Notes under the pieces: generated by a model
What the model was told of the DNA's origin: nothing
What the model saw: the letters and a program-made list of their open reading frames with translations, nothing else
Databases searched by the model: none
NCBI RefSeq assembly: GCF_004332155.1
Contig: NZ_SJDV01000004.1
Span: 406,807 to 470,806 of the forward strand
Length of the DNA: 64,000 nucleotides
Direction of reading: 5' to 3'
DNA from: Gramella sp. KN1008
Lineage (GTDB): Bacteria > Bacteroidota > Bacteroidia > Flavobacteriales > Flavobacteriaceae
In this document: piece by piece, positions 1-9,467 of the stretch
Position numbering within the stretch: the stretch's first letter is position 1
Layout of the letters: the number at the start of each line of letters is the position of its first letter
Position numbers and translations under genes: made by a program

Positions 1-1942
1 TCAGGCTTTTAAGTTCAGTGAAAATGAAGATAAAATATTGCTTTCTACTCAGGTGGAGCCTATTTACCGACGGTCTTCGCGTGAGATCTTTTATGTCTAT
101 GAGGTAAGTTCTAAAAAGTTGACCAAAATAAGCGATCAAAAGATACAGGAGGCTTCTTTTTCTCCAGATGCGTCAAAGGTGGCTTATGTTTTTGAGAACA
201 ATATCTATATCCAAGACCTGAAAAGTGGCGAAATCAAACAGATTACCAGCGACGGTGAAATAAACAGTGTGATTAACGGGATTACAGACTGGGTTTATGA
301 GGAGGAATTCTCTTTTGTAAAGGCTTTTGCCTGGAATCCAAATGGTGGAAAGCTGGCCTACTTAAGGTTTGATGAGTCTGAAGTTCCGGAATTCTCCATG
401 GATATGTTCGGAAAGGATCTGTATCCAAGTCAGCATGTTTTCAAATATCCCAAGGCTGGCGAATCCAATTCAAAAGTAAGTCTGCATATGTATGATGTGG
501 AATCTGAATCTTCCGAAGAAATTGACCTTGGTGATAAATATGATATGGCCTCAATGGATTCGGAAGTTGAAACTGAAGATTTCACCGATTTCTATATTCC
601 GCGTATTAAATGGACCAATGATCCAATGTTGTTAAGTGTTCAGTTTCTGAATAGGCATCAGAATGATCTTGATCTGATCTTTGTGGATGCTGAGGATAAT
701 GAGACAGAGGTAATCCTTGAAGAGACCGATAAAGCTTATGTTGATATCACCGATAACCTTACTTTCTTAAAAGATAACAGTTTTATCTGGACCAGCGAGA
801 AGGATGGTTATAATCATATTTATCACTACGATGAAGATGGTGAACTTTTAAATCAGGTTACTTCGGGAAACTGGGAAGTGACCAGTTATTATGGTTACGA
901 TCCAAGGGCTGACAGGATCTATTATCAGAGTACCGAGAACGGAAGTGTGAATCGTGATGTTTATTCCATCAGGCCAAACGGAAAATCAAAGAAAAGACTT
1001 ACTGAAAGAACAGGAATGAACTCTGCCGACTTTAGTGCAGATTACACTTATTTTATCAATTCGTTTACCAATACCAACACTCCGCATATTTATAGTCTTC
1101 ACAGAGCAAAAGATGGCAAGCAGGTTCGTGAAATTAAGAATAATAATGAGCTGCTGAAAAAAGTCGAGGATTATGAGTTTTCTCCAAAAGAAATTTCCAC
1201 TATAGAAATTAATGGAAATGAGCTGAACATGTGGATGATCAAACCATCCAATTTTGATGAGAATAAGAAGTATCCCTTGTTAATGTTTCAGTATTCCGGT
1301 CCCGGTTCGCAGTCGGTGTCAAACTCATATTTCAGCACTAATGATTATTGGTATCAGCTTTTGGCAAATAAAGGATATATCATTGCCTGTGTGGATGGAA
1401 GAGGAACAGGTTTCAAAGGAGCCGAATTTAAGAAAGTAACTTACCAGGAACTTGGCAAGTATGAGGTAGAAGATCAGATCTCTGCTGCACAAAAGCTTGG
1501 AGAAAGAAGCTATATAGATAAAGAAAGAATAGGTATCTGGGGTTGGAGTTATGGTGGATTCATGTCTTCCAACGCGATCCTTAAAGGCAACGATACTTTC
1601 TCTCTTGCGATAGCCGTGGCGCCGGTGACCAGCTGGAGATTCTATGACACGGTTTATACAGAAAGATATATGAGAACTCCGCAGGAGAATGCATCTGGTT
1701 ACGATGAGAATTCTCCTTTGAATCATGTTGAGAAACTGAAAGGAGATTACCTTATAATCCATGGTGGGGGAGATGATAATGTACATCTTCAGAATACCAT
1801 GAGAATGGTAGAAGAACTTATTCAGGCGAATAAACAATTCGATTGGGCTATTTACCCCGATAAAAATCACGGGATTTACGGTGGCAATACCCGACTTCAT
1901 CTTTATACGAAGATGACAAATTTTATACTGGAAAACCTTTAA
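1..1942 (+). CDS. Dipeptidyl peptidase IV family serine peptidase (S9B), 5'-truncated by the window edge
   Basis: This exported prolyl dipeptidyl peptidase cuts X-Pro dipeptides from the N-terminus of peptides. The frame is open from base 2 to the window edge, so the true start and signal peptide lie upstream; the TTG at 38 is not a credible start. What remains (about 646 residues) has the WD-like beta-propeller of DPPIV_N, then the alpha/beta-hydrolase domain. The catalytic triad is visible: Ser in GWSYGG (codon 1547-1549), Asp in GGGDDNVH near 1771-1776 and His in DKNHG at 1868-1870. Two POT peptide transporters follow after 19 bases, which suggests a peptide-scavenging operon in which DPP IV makes dipeptides for import. 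Family assignment is firm; substrate preference is inferred from the family. Confidence 0.95.
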   Translation, partial: QAFKFSENEDKILLSTQVEPIYRRSSREIFYVYEVSSKKLTKISDQKIQEASFSPDASKVAYVFENNIYIQDLKSGEIKQITSDGEINSVINGITDWVYEEEFSFVKAFAWNPNGGKLAYLRFDESEVPEFSMDMFGKDLYPSQHVFKYPKAGESNSKVSLHMYDVESESSEEIDLGDKYDMASMDSEVETEDFTDFYIPRIKWTNDPMLLSVQFLNRHQNDLDLIFVDAEDNETEVILEETDKAYVDITDNLTFLKDNSFIWTSEKDGYNHIYHYDEDGELLNQVTSGNWEVTSYYGYDPRADRIYYQSTENGSVNRDVYSIRPNGKSKKRLTERTGMNSADFSADYTYFINSFTNTNTPHIYSLHRAKDGKQVREIKNNNELLKKVEDYEFSPKEISTIEINGNELNMWMIKPSNFDENKKYPLLMFQYSGPGSQSVSNSYFSTNDYWYQLLANKGYIIACVDGRGTGFKGAEFKKVTYQELGKYEVEDQISAAQKLGERSYIDKERIGIWGWSYGGFMSSNAILKGNDTFSLAIAVAPVTSWRFYDTVYTERYMRTPQENASGYDENSPLNHVEKLKGDYLIIHGGGDDNVHLQNTMRMVEELIQANKQFDWAIYPDKNHGIYGGNTRLHLYTKMTNFILENL

Positions 1943-1961
1943 TCAAATACAATACTATAAA

Positions 1962-3530
1962 ATGGCAACTAAAGACGTTCGTGTTAAACAGAAAGAGCTT
2001 TTTGGGCATCCTGTAGGGCTTTATATTTTATTTTTTACAGAAATGTGGGAACGCTTCTCTTACTACGGAATGCGTGCAATTCTGGTACTATATCTTGTTA
2101 GTGCCACCACAGAAGGAAATGCAGGATTGGGATGGACACAGGCAGAGGCTCTTGCCCTGTATGGATGGTATACCATGCTCGTCTATGTGGCTTCTATCCC
2201 CGGCGGTATCCTGGCCGATAAGCTCTTTGGTCAGAAACGAGCGGTCCTAATTGGTGGAATAGTGCTGGTGGCCGGTCACGGGATCCTGGCGGTGGAGCAG
2301 ATGTGGGCCTTTTATACCGGTTTAACGCTTATTATAATAGGTGTAGGATTCCTGAAACCTAATATTTCAACGATGGTAGGAGGTCTTTATAAAGAAGGAG
2401 ATATTAGAAGGGATAAAGGATTCACCATTTTCTATATTGGGATCAACCTCGGAGCATTCCTTTCAAGTTTGATCGTGGGTTATGTAGGTGAAAATATAGG
2501 ATGGCATTATGGTTTTGGTCTTGCCGGGATCGCTATGGCTCTTGGCTTGATCGTATATCTTGTGGGCCAGAAACACCTTCGGAATGTTGGGAACCTTCTT
2601 TCAAAAGCTGAAAGGGATGAAGGAGCCTCTCTTGGTAACCTGTTTAGTGATCTTCTGAAATCTCCTGTACAATTAGTGATTTCTATAATCTTACTTGCTG
2701 CATCCCTTTTCGGAATGTATATGATGGGAATCGCATATGGTTTGCTCTTTATTTTCCTTACCGGGGTTATTTCCATGATGATGATGGTTTATAAAGATCT
2801 CACTACAAAAGTGATGAAAGACAGATATGTGGTTATGCTTCTTTCATTTATTCTGGTTATCGTTTTCTGGGGTGCATTTGAGCAGGCCGGAGGTTTGATG
2901 AATATTTACGCTTTAGATAATACAGACAGGTCCTTACCGTTTAGTCTTCCTTTGATAGGAAATGAAGTTCCTGCATCATGGTTCCAGTCACTTAACGCGA
3001 TGTTTATTATCATTTTCGGATTAGTGGTTGCAAATTTCTGGGCCAGAAGAAAGCTGAAAAATAAAGAGGCTTCTTCTATTTTTAAAATGGCCACAGGGGT
3101 GATCATTATGGGATTAGGATTCGTGTTTATGGTGTTTGCGGCTTTAGAGTTCGAATCAAACGGAGCTTCAGCTATGTACTGGTTAGTTTTAGCTTATCTT
3201 TTCCATACTATTGGTGAGCTGTGTTCTTCGCCGGTTGCACTTTCTTTCATCACCAAACTGGCTCCGGTTAGATATGCTTCCCTTATGATGGGGGTCTATT
3301 TTGCTGCTACTGGATTAGGAAATAAAGTTGCCGGGGTGGTTGGAGAATTTGCGTCTGAAGCCGGTGATATTGCGATATTCTCTGGTATAACCATATTTAC
3401 GGTATGTTTTGCCGCAATAGTTTTAATAATGCTAAAACCTCTTAAGCGACTCACGCATGGTGCCGAAGATAATGAAAGGGAAATGCTGGAACAGGAACAA
3501 TATGAAATTGCAGATACTGAAGTGAATTAA
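1962..3530 (+). CDS. POT/PTR2 family proton-coupled peptide transporter
   Basis: This 522-residue inner-membrane MFS protein should import di- and tripeptides with protons. The family-defining ExxER motif is present in helix 1 (E27, E30, R31 within TEMWERFSYYGM). The PTR2 signature regions follow: a GGxLADKxxG-type loop, GVGFLKPNIS, then FYIGINLGAFLS near the end of the N-terminal half. Hydrophobicity indicates the usual 12 or more helices. The gene starts 19 bases after the DPP IV stop and is followed 20 bases later by a second POT gene with the same signatures, so the three probably form one transcript. The paralogues differ in length at the N-terminus, which argues for an old duplication rather than a recent one. 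Confidence 0.95.
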   Translation: MATKDVRVKQKELFGHPVGLYILFFTEMWERFSYYGMRAILVLYLVSATTEGNAGLGWTQAEALALYGWYTMLVYVASIPGGILADKLFGQKRAVLIGGIVLVAGHGILAVEQMWAFYTGLTLIIIGVGFLKPNISTMVGGLYKEGDIRRDKGFTIFYIGINLGAFLSSLIVGYVGENIGWHYGFGLAGIAMALGLIVYLVGQKHLRNVGNLLSKAERDEGASLGNLFSDLLKSPVQLVISIILLAASLFGMYMMGIAYGLLFIFLTGVISMMMMVYKDLTTKVMKDRYVVMLLSFILVIVFWGAFEQAGGLMNIYALDNTDRSLPFSLPLIGNEVPASWFQSLNAMFIIIFGLVVANFWARRKLKNKEASSIFKMATGVIIMGLGFVFMVFAALEFESNGASAMYWLVLAYLFHTIGELCSSPVALSFITKLAPVRYASLMMGVYFAATGLGNKVAGVVGEFASEAGDIAIFSGITIFTVCFAAIVLIMLKPLKRLTHGAEDNEREMLEQEQYEIADTEVN

Positions 3531-3550
3531 TAAACTAAATATTTAAGGCC

Positions 3551-5140
3551 ATGGATATTACTTTATGGATCATGATTATCGGATGGGCTTTCGTGCTCAT
3601 CTGGGTTCCTTTTATCATTTATACGAATAAGGATACGCATCCCAAAGCACTGTTTGTTTTGTTTTTTGCTGAAATGTGGGAACGTTTCTCTTACTACGGA
3701 ATGCGGGCTTTGCTTGTATTGTATATGACGAAAGTTTTATTCATTGACCTCGCTCAAAATGTTGCTGAAACCCAGGCTTATGGTATCTATGGTTCCTATA
3801 CGGCCATGGTATATCTGTTTCCCGTCCTGGGAGGGCTGGTTGCCGACCAGTTACTCGGTTTCAAGAAAACCATTATCTGGGGAGGCTTATTAATGGCCTT
3901 AGGACATTTTACGCTGGCTCTGCAGGGCTTTGAAAACCTGGAGGGGAATATGCCCTTTTTCTTTGCTGCGCTGGCGCTTATCATTGTAGGGAACGGGTTC
4001 TTTAAACCAAATATCAGTTCTTTCCTTGGAACGTTCTATGATCCCAATGATGCCAGAAAAGATGGTGCCTTCTCTATTTTCTACATGGGGGTGAACATTG
4101 GGGCGTTTCTTTCCACCTTGACCTGTGGTTATGTGGGACAGCAGATAAACTGGCATTATGGTTTTGGACTGGCAGGAATAGGAATGTTATTAGGCCTCAT
4201 CGTATTCTACGTTTTTACAAAATCCAGTAAGGATTTTGAAGGCAAAGGAATAGAGCCCGAAGAAGTTAGAACCGGGGAAAGAAAATTCCTGGGTATGAAA
4301 CCCGATATCGGGATCTATGTGATCTCATTGCTGGCAGTACCCGTTTGTGCATTTATGCTGGACCTTGACGAGTTCATGTCTGGGGCCCTCATCGTGGTCT
4401 CCCTCTTAATTGTAGGCTATCTTCTTTATCAGGCTTTAACCACAAAAAACAGAGTCGAGGGGCAACGATTGCTGGTGGTAGTGGTTTTATTCTTTTTCCA
4501 TGCTGTCTTCTGGGCGTTGTTTGAACAGGCTGGAGGTAGTCTTACTATCTTTACAGATAAGAATGTAGACAGGTTCGTAGGTGGCACCGAAATACCGGCA
4601 TCCATCTTTCAGAGTTTAAATCCGCTTTACATAATGTTACTGGCGCCATTATTCTCCTGGATCTGGCTAAGGTTAAATAAGGTAGGAAAGGAGCCAAGTA
4701 CCCCTATGAAATTCGTTCTGGGGCTTACTCAGCTTGCTTTAGGATTTGGAGTGATTGTCCTGGGAGCGAAATTCTTCGCTGGTGGAGACGGGCTTGTGCC
4801 AATAGTATTCCTTGCTTTGATGTATTTATTACATACAACCGGAGAACTTTCTTTATCTCCTATAGGACTATCCATGGTTACCAAGCTTTCACCAGCAAAA
4901 GTTGTAGGATTCGTAATGGGAGCGTGGTTCCTGTCAATTGCCCTGGCCAATAAGATGGCAGGCTTAATAGGTACCCTTACAACCAGTGAGGCCGTCACCG
5001 ATGATACCCCGGCAGAAATGACTCTGGGCATCTATTCTGAAACTTATCTTATCTGGGGAGTAGGCGTAGTTGGTATAGCTGCATTAATTTTGCTATTTCT
5101 TGTACCTCTCCTACGTAAATGGATGAATGGAATTCATTAA
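3551..5140 (+). CDS. POT/PTR2 family proton-coupled peptide transporter (second copy)
   Basis: This 529-residue paralogue of the preceding transporter carries the same ExxER motif (E41, E44, R45 in AEMWERFSYYGM), the KPNISSFLGTFY region and FYMGVNIGAFLS. It differs by an extra hydrophobic segment at residues 5-24 before helix 1, so the first helix sits about 14 residues further in. ATG at 3551 is the natural start, 20 bases after the upstream stop. Two adjacent POT genes behind a dipeptidyl peptidase fit a peptide-feeding lifestyle. Whether the copies divide the work between di- and tripeptides cannot be read from the sequence. Confidence 0.95.
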   Translation: MDITLWIMIIGWAFVLIWVPFIIYTNKDTHPKALFVLFFAEMWERFSYYGMRALLVLYMTKVLFIDLAQNVAETQAYGIYGSYTAMVYLFPVLGGLVADQLLGFKKTIIWGGLLMALGHFTLALQGFENLEGNMPFFFAALALIIVGNGFFKPNISSFLGTFYDPNDARKDGAFSIFYMGVNIGAFLSTLTCGYVGQQINWHYGFGLAGIGMLLGLIVFYVFTKSSKDFEGKGIEPEEVRTGERKFLGMKPDIGIYVISLLAVPVCAFMLDLDEFMSGALIVVSLLIVGYLLYQALTTKNRVEGQRLLVVVVLFFFHAVFWALFEQAGGSLTIFTDKNVDRFVGGTEIPASIFQSLNPLYIMLLAPLFSWIWLRLNKVGKEPSTPMKFVLGLTQLALGFGVIVLGAKFFAGGDGLVPIVFLALMYLLHTTGELSLSPIGLSMVTKLSPAKVVGFVMGAWFLSIALANKMAGLIGTLTTSEAVTDDTPAEMTLGIYSETYLIWGVGVVGIAALILLFLVPLLRKWMNGIH

Positions 5141-5183
5141 ATTTGGGAATGCTTTTTGCTTTGATGTATGAAAAACTGATTTT

Positions 5184-5726
5184 ATGAAGAGATTTTTCCT
5201 TTTTTTAATGCTGATTGCCGGTGGCGTTATGAATGCTCAGGAAATTGAATGGATGAGTATGAATGAGGCGTTGGAAGCCCAAAAAAAGCAGCCTAAAAAG
5301 ATATTTGTAGATGCTTATACCAACTGGTGTGGGCCGTGTAAATTACTGGATAAGAACACCTTTTCTAATAAGGATGTGGTTGAGTACGTCAATAAACATT
5401 ACTATGCCGTAAAGTTTAATGCTGAAGGTAACGAGGTTGTAAACTACAGGGATAAGGTTTTTAAAAATCCTGATTATGATCCCGAAAAAGCTCAGCGACG
5501 AAATAGTATACATCAGTTTGCCTTGGCTATGGGAGTCAGTGCTTATCCAACCATGGTCTTTTTCGACGAGAAAGGGGAGTTTCTAAGTCCTTTAAAAGGA
5601 TACCTAAGTCCTCAACAACTGGAGATATTTCTGAAGGTATTTGCTACAGATGATTATAAAAAGGTAAAGACCAATGAGGAATGGAAAAAATACCAGGAAG
5701 AGTTTGAAGGAACTTTTTCCAGTTAA
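5184..5726 (+). CDS. Exported thioredoxin-fold protein (thioredoxin_7/DUF255-like)
   Basis: This is a 180-residue periplasmic thioredoxin-like protein. Residues 1-19 form a cleavable signal peptide ending MNAQ, and the active site is W48-C-G-P-C-K53. A cis-proline region (SAYPTMVFFDEKG) lies in the second half, followed by a family-typical C-terminal helix. The CGPC dithiol is the reducing-type thioredoxin motif, so reduction or isomerisation of periplasmic disulfides is likely; the partner is unknown. The gene lies 43 bases after the second POT gene and overlaps the convergent comEC by four bases. An apparent Rho-independent terminator for this transcript lies inside the comEC 3' end at 5754-5789. 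Confidence 0.88.
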   Translation: MKRFFLFLMLIAGGVMNAQEIEWMSMNEALEAQKKQPKKIFVDAYTNWCGPCKLLDKNTFSNKDVVEYVNKHYYAVKFNAEGNEVVNYRDKVFKNPDYDPEKAQRRNSIHQFALAMGVSAYPTMVFFDEKGEFLSPLKGYLSPQQLEIFLKVFATDDYKKVKTNEEWKKYQEEFEGTFSS

Positions 5727-7759
5727 TTCCTGAAATCACTAAAAATAAATGCTCCCTTTTCACCGGTATGGTGGAAAGGGATTTTTTTTGAATTGCAGGT
5801 GCGTCTCCATCTTTCTACGTAAGTGAGGTAGTTACTTCCATCGGCAATAATCTGTCCGGGTTGAAGCTGTTGAATAAGCCTATCCATATTCAGTCTGGGA
5901 GAATTTCTTACAATTATAATCTCTGGCTTAAAATCTGGAAGCTTATAGTTCGCAGCGGTATCAATAACAAGAATTAGATCCTTTGAAAATGATAAGATCC
6001 CGGGAATCTCGTCCAGTTCGATATTTTCAATCTTTCGCTCACGTATATAATCCTTTATAAAACCCGTGTTGATTTGATTACTTTTAAATAAATAAAGGAG
6101 ATCTCTCTGTTTTTTTCCTATTAGGCTCTCGCGGCTTTTATGAAAAACCACTAACTCCTGTGGTGGGATACTTATCCTATTGTAAAAACTGGATAGCTGA
6201 AATAGTAAAATGCTTGTGAGAAGAAAACATAATCTTGCAAAATTTGGTTTTACAAGGATAAGCAGGATGCCAAGAATACAAAGGTAAAGTGTAAGGCATT
6301 GAAGCAGGCTGAGATCTATTTCACTAAAGACCAGAGAGTCTATATTAGCTATTCTGTGGATAAATGAATTAAGGAAACTTAGAACCTGCCCGAAAAGTTC
6401 AGCAAGTATATCGGGGAGAATTCCGATTAAAGCCATGAGAATAACCATGATAGCCAGACCGAGAATTATACCCAGAAGGGGCAGCACCACAAGGTTACTT
6501 GCCAGGAACAAACCTGGAAACTGATGGAAGTAGTACAAGCTCAATGGTAATACACCTATCTGAGCAGCCAGACTCACCGATATAATTTTCCAGAAGTAAT
6601 CAATTACCTTAATTTTCGGTTTTAGCAACCGGTATATTGGGGGCTGAAAAACAATGATGCTGAATACCGCAAGATAACTTAATTGGAATCCCGCCTGGAA
6701 CAGGAATCGTGGATTTATGAGCAGGAGGAAGAACATCGAGACAAAGAGACTGTTGAGGGTGCTTGTTTTCCTGTTCATTTGAAGGCCGATAGCGAGAAAG
6801 CTGAACATACAAACAGCCCTGACCACAGAAGGACTTAAGCCGGTTAAGAGGGCAAACGACCACAGCAATAGTATCACCAGGATGGGCTTAATATATTTTC
6901 CCTTTTTGAAACTTTCCACCGGCTTTAAAATAAAATTCAGTAAGAGTAGTAGTATCCCAATATGTAAACCTGAAATCGCCAGGATATGGATTGCTCCGGC
7001 GGCGGCATAGTATTTATAGAGCTCATCCGTGATATCTCGACGCTGTCCCAGAATCAAAGCCTGGAATACTGCCATTTCATCCTTTTTGAAGTTGTATTTC
7101 TGGAGTTCTGTGATCAGCTGTTCCCTGAGGTTCCAGGCTGTTGAAGTTATATTCTCTATATGCCCGATTATCTTTAACTGGTTCGTGGTAATACTGATCT
7201 GTCTTTCTACTCCCAGCTTTTGCATGTAGCTCCTGTAATTGAACTGAAATGGATTCAGAGGTCTGCTTATTTCGTTGGACCTCCATGGAATAAGAACTTC
7301 ATCTCCCATTTTAAGCGAGGAAGAATCAACGTGTAGGTTAAGTAATAATTTTCCTTTAGCAGATTCAACACTATTTTGACTGACCAGTTCTTTTATTTCT
7401 ACCAGATATCTTTTTGAAAAATTAGTCGGCTTTAATTCTTCAGTAATGAGAGCTCTTGCAAATAATTCTTCTTTAGAAGGATTAGATTTTCCAAGATAAT
7501 GACCCGGCTGGTTGGAAGGAATTGAAAAATGTGCAGTAAAGAGACCCAGGGCGAAAATGAATATTAAAGTAGCTATACCCATTGAAAGATCGGGAAATAA
7601 CTTTCTTTTAGACTTCAAATAGGCCAGGATAAAAAGCAGAATGGCTGCTAAACCAAGAACGATGATAAATTCTGTGCTAAATGGAAAATAGTAAGCACAA
7701 ATTATACCTGCAATGAGATAGATAGAGAACCTGAGAAAGATAAACTGGAAGTTCTTCAA
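5723..7759 (-). CDS. comEC: ComEC/Rec2-type DNA-uptake channel with degenerate metallo-beta-lactamase-like tail
   Basis: This 678-residue polytopic protein of the ComEC/Rec2 family carries incoming single-stranded DNA across the inner membrane in competent bacteria. N-terminal helices are followed by an extracytoplasmic DUF4131/OB-like segment (about residues 95-205). The Competence domain follows, with the hallmark HILAISGLHIGIL and a run of helices to about residue 525. The C-terminal 150 residues occupy the place of the metallo-beta-lactamase domain but show no HxHxDH metal-binding motif, so nuclease activity there is doubtful. Family usual length with a full domain is 750-800. The gene is 34 bases downstream of the NlpC/P60 gene on the same strand. 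The channel assignment is firm; competence of this organism is not shown. Confidence 0.9.
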   Translation of the reverse strand: MKNFQFIFLRFSIYLIAGIICAYYFPFSTEFIIVLGLAAILLFILAYLKSKRKLFPDLSMGIATLIFIFALGLFTAHFSIPSNQPGHYLGKSNPSKEELFARALITEELKPTNFSKRYLVEIKELVSQNSVESAKGKLLLNLHVDSSSLKMGDEVLIPWRSNEISRPLNPFQFNYRSYMQKLGVERQISITTNQLKIIGHIENITSTAWNLREQLITELQKYNFKKDEMAVFQALILGQRRDITDELYKYYAAAGAIHILAISGLHIGILLLLLNFILKPVESFKKGKYIKPILVILLLWSFALLTGLSPSVVRAVCMFSFLAIGLQMNRKTSTLNSLFVSMFFLLLINPRFLFQAGFQLSYLAVFSIIVFQPPIYRLLKPKIKVIDYFWKIISVSLAAQIGVLPLSLYYFHQFPGLFLASNLVVLPLLGIILGLAIMVILMALIGILPDILAELFGQVLSFLNSFIHRIANIDSLVFSEIDLSLLQCLTLYLCILGILLILVKPNFARLCFLLTSILLFQLSSFYNRISIPPQELVVFHKSRESLIGKKQRDLLYLFKSNQINTGFIKDYIRERKIENIELDEIPGILSFSKDLILVIDTAANYKLPDFKPEIIIVRNSPRLNMDRLIQQLQPGQIIADGSNYLTYVERWRRTCNSKKIPFHHTGEKGAFIFSDFRN
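5754..5789 (+). terminator. Rho-independent terminator for the peptide/thioredoxin transcript, embedded in comEC
   Basis: An 11-bp stem (5754-5764 with 5770-5780, one G-T wobble) with a five-base loop is followed on the plus strand by eight T. It lies downstream of the thioredoxin stop but inside the coding sequence for the last residues of the convergent comEC. Confidence 0.65.
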
Positions 7760-7793
7760 CGAATGCTATTTACATTCAGAAGATATGAAATTT

Positions 7794-8354
7794 TCAGATC
7801 ACTCTGCGGGCCATCACAAAATTATTATACCAGTAAGATTCTGATAGTGAGGATATAATAACTCCCCTGGAAGTGGATGAATGAATGAAATATATCCCAT
7901 CATTGTTTACCTCAACTACCAGTCCTACATGATTAATCACTTTTCTGTTCTTGTTCGTTTCAAAAAAGAGGAGATCCCCAACACTTACTTCTTTCAGATA
8001 AAGCCGCTTTCCTTCCAGGGACATGGCACGGGAAGTTCTTGGAAGAGCGATGCCTTCTTCATGGAACGAGCGGTAGATGAGTCCGGAGCAGTCCATTCCT
8101 TTTTTGTCTGTTCCACCGAATTTATATCTGGTACCTTCAAATCTTTTTGCTGTTTCAATCACCTTAAGGGCCTTATTGTTCTCAGGCTCCGCGGAAGGAT
8201 CTCTATCATAATGCGATATCTCTTCGGTCCTGTTTTGTTCCTTTTTGGTAGTAATAACTCTGGACCGGGAAGAACCGCAGGAAGTAAGCAGAATTCCTGT
8301 TAAAATAAAAAGCCCGGTCATCAATAGAGATCTTTTAACTATTCCCGTGCTCAT
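7794..8354 (-). CDS. NlpC/P60 (C40) peptidoglycan endopeptidase lipoprotein
   Basis: This 186-residue lipoprotein should cut the stem peptide of peptidoglycan, as do Spr/NlpC family gamma-D-glutamyl-diaminopimelate endopeptidases. A lipobox (LTSC) places the lipidated cysteine at residue 26. The linker to about residue 60 is polar, and the NlpC/P60 domain fills the rest. Catalytic residues are visible: Cys89 in MDCSGLIY, His142 in NHVGLVV and a polar third position at His158. The stop overlaps the lpxB start by four bases, so the two are translationally coupled within a minus-strand run (surE, small membrane protein, lpxB, this gene, comEC). Confidence 0.92.
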   Translation of the reverse strand: MSTGIVKRSLLMTGLFILTGILLTSCGSSRSRVITTKKEQNRTEEISHYDRDPSAEPENNKALKVIETAKRFEGTRYKFGGTDKKGMDCSGLIYRSFHEEGIALPRTSRAMSLEGKRLYLKEVSVGDLLFFETNKNRKVINHVGLVVEVNNDGIYFIHSSTSRGVIISSLSESYWYNNFVMARRVI

Positions 8355-9466
8355 GCAGTTATATTTTTGTAGATAAGTTGAGCGGTTTTTTTACTGGCGC
8401 CATTTCCGCCGAGCTTTTCTTCCAGTTCATAATAATCTTCAAAGATCCTTTTCCTGTTGTCTTCATCAAGTATTTTGTGCAACTCGGTTTGAAGGTTTTT
8501 TGAATTGAAATCGTTCTGAATAAGTTCCTTCACCACAGCCCGGTTCATAATCAGGTTTACAAGAGAAATATAATCCAGGTTGATAATTCGTTTGGCGATA
8601 TTATAGGAAATATAACTGCCTTTATAACAAACTACCTCTGGCACTTTAAAAAGAGCCGTTTCCAGAGTGGCGGTACCCGAAGTTACCAGGGCCGCATGGG
8701 AGATGCTTAATACATCATAGGTCTTGTTCATTATAAGGCTGATATTGGACCCTTTCATAAAACTTTCATAGAATTCCTCATCCTGACTTGGGGCACCGGC
8801 AATAACGAACTGATAATCCTTAAAATCCTGGGTAATACTGAGCATTACTGTCAGCATTTTTTCAATTTCCTGCTTCCTGCTTCCAGGAAGCAGGGCTATC
8901 ACAGGCCTGTTATCCAGCCCGTGCTGCTTTTTAAAGCTGCCGGGGTCCACCGGAGGCCTGTTCTCAATTGCGTCCAGTAGCGGATGCCCCACAAAATGAA
9001 CGGGGAAATCATGTTTTTTAGTATAGAAGTCCTTTTCAAACGGAAGGATCACATACATCTGGTCCACATCACGCTTTATCTTTTTGATCCTGTTCTCCTT
9101 CCAGGCCCATATTTGAGGAGAAATATAGTAATGCGTTCTATAACCCTCATTTTTTGCCCATTTCGCGATGCGCATATTGAAACCGGGATAATCCACAAAA
9201 ATAATTACATCCGGATCAAATTTTTTTATGTCTTGCTTGCAGAAACTGATATTCTTAAAAATAGTCCGAAGGTTCATGATCACCTCAGAAAATCCCATGA
9301 AAGCAAGTTCTTTGTAGTGCTTCACTAAAGTGCCACCCTGCTGTTGCATAAGATCGCCACCCCAGAAGCGGAATTGTGGTTCACTATCAACTTCCTTAAG
9401 AGCCTTCATTAGGTTGGAGGCATGCAGGTCTCCAGAGGCTTCGCCGGCGATGATATAATATTTCAT
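8351..9466 (-). CDS. lpxB: Lipid-A-disaccharide synthase LpxB
   Basis: This 371-residue GT19 glycosyltransferase joins UDP-2,3-diacylglucosamine to lipid X, forming the lipid A disaccharide at the inner face of the cytoplasmic membrane. The start shows the diagnostic GEASGD (residues 8-13), followed by DVIIFVDYPGFNMR, SPQIWAWKENR and LLPGSRKQEI, the last being the nucleotide-sugar loop. VTSGTATLE precedes the C-terminal part. Length is normal for the family. The gene follows the 93-residue membrane protein by one base and surE just before that, a gene order often seen in Flavobacteriia. Confidence 0.97.
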   Translation of the reverse strand: MKYYIIAGEASGDLHASNLMKALKEVDSEPQFRFWGGDLMQQQGGTLVKHYKELAFMGFSEVIMNLRTIFKNISFCKQDIKKFDPDVIIFVDYPGFNMRIAKWAKNEGYRTHYYISPQIWAWKENRIKKIKRDVDQMYVILPFEKDFYTKKHDFPVHFVGHPLLDAIENRPPVDPGSFKKQHGLDNRPVIALLPGSRKQEIEKMLTVMLSITQDFKDYQFVIAGAPSQDEEFYESFMKGSNISLIMNKTYDVLSISHAALVTSGTATLETALFKVPEVVCYKGSYISYNIAKRIINLDYISLVNLIMNRAVVKELIQNDFNSKNLQTELHKILDEDNRKRIFEDYYELEEKLGGNGASKKTAQLIYKNITA

Positions 9467-9467
9467 T

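Noticed and set aside
1325..1900. A 191-codon open frame on the minus strand
   Set aside because: It lies wholly within the DPP IV catalytic domain, whose motifs are clear on the plus strand, and has no signal, promoter or recognisable domain.
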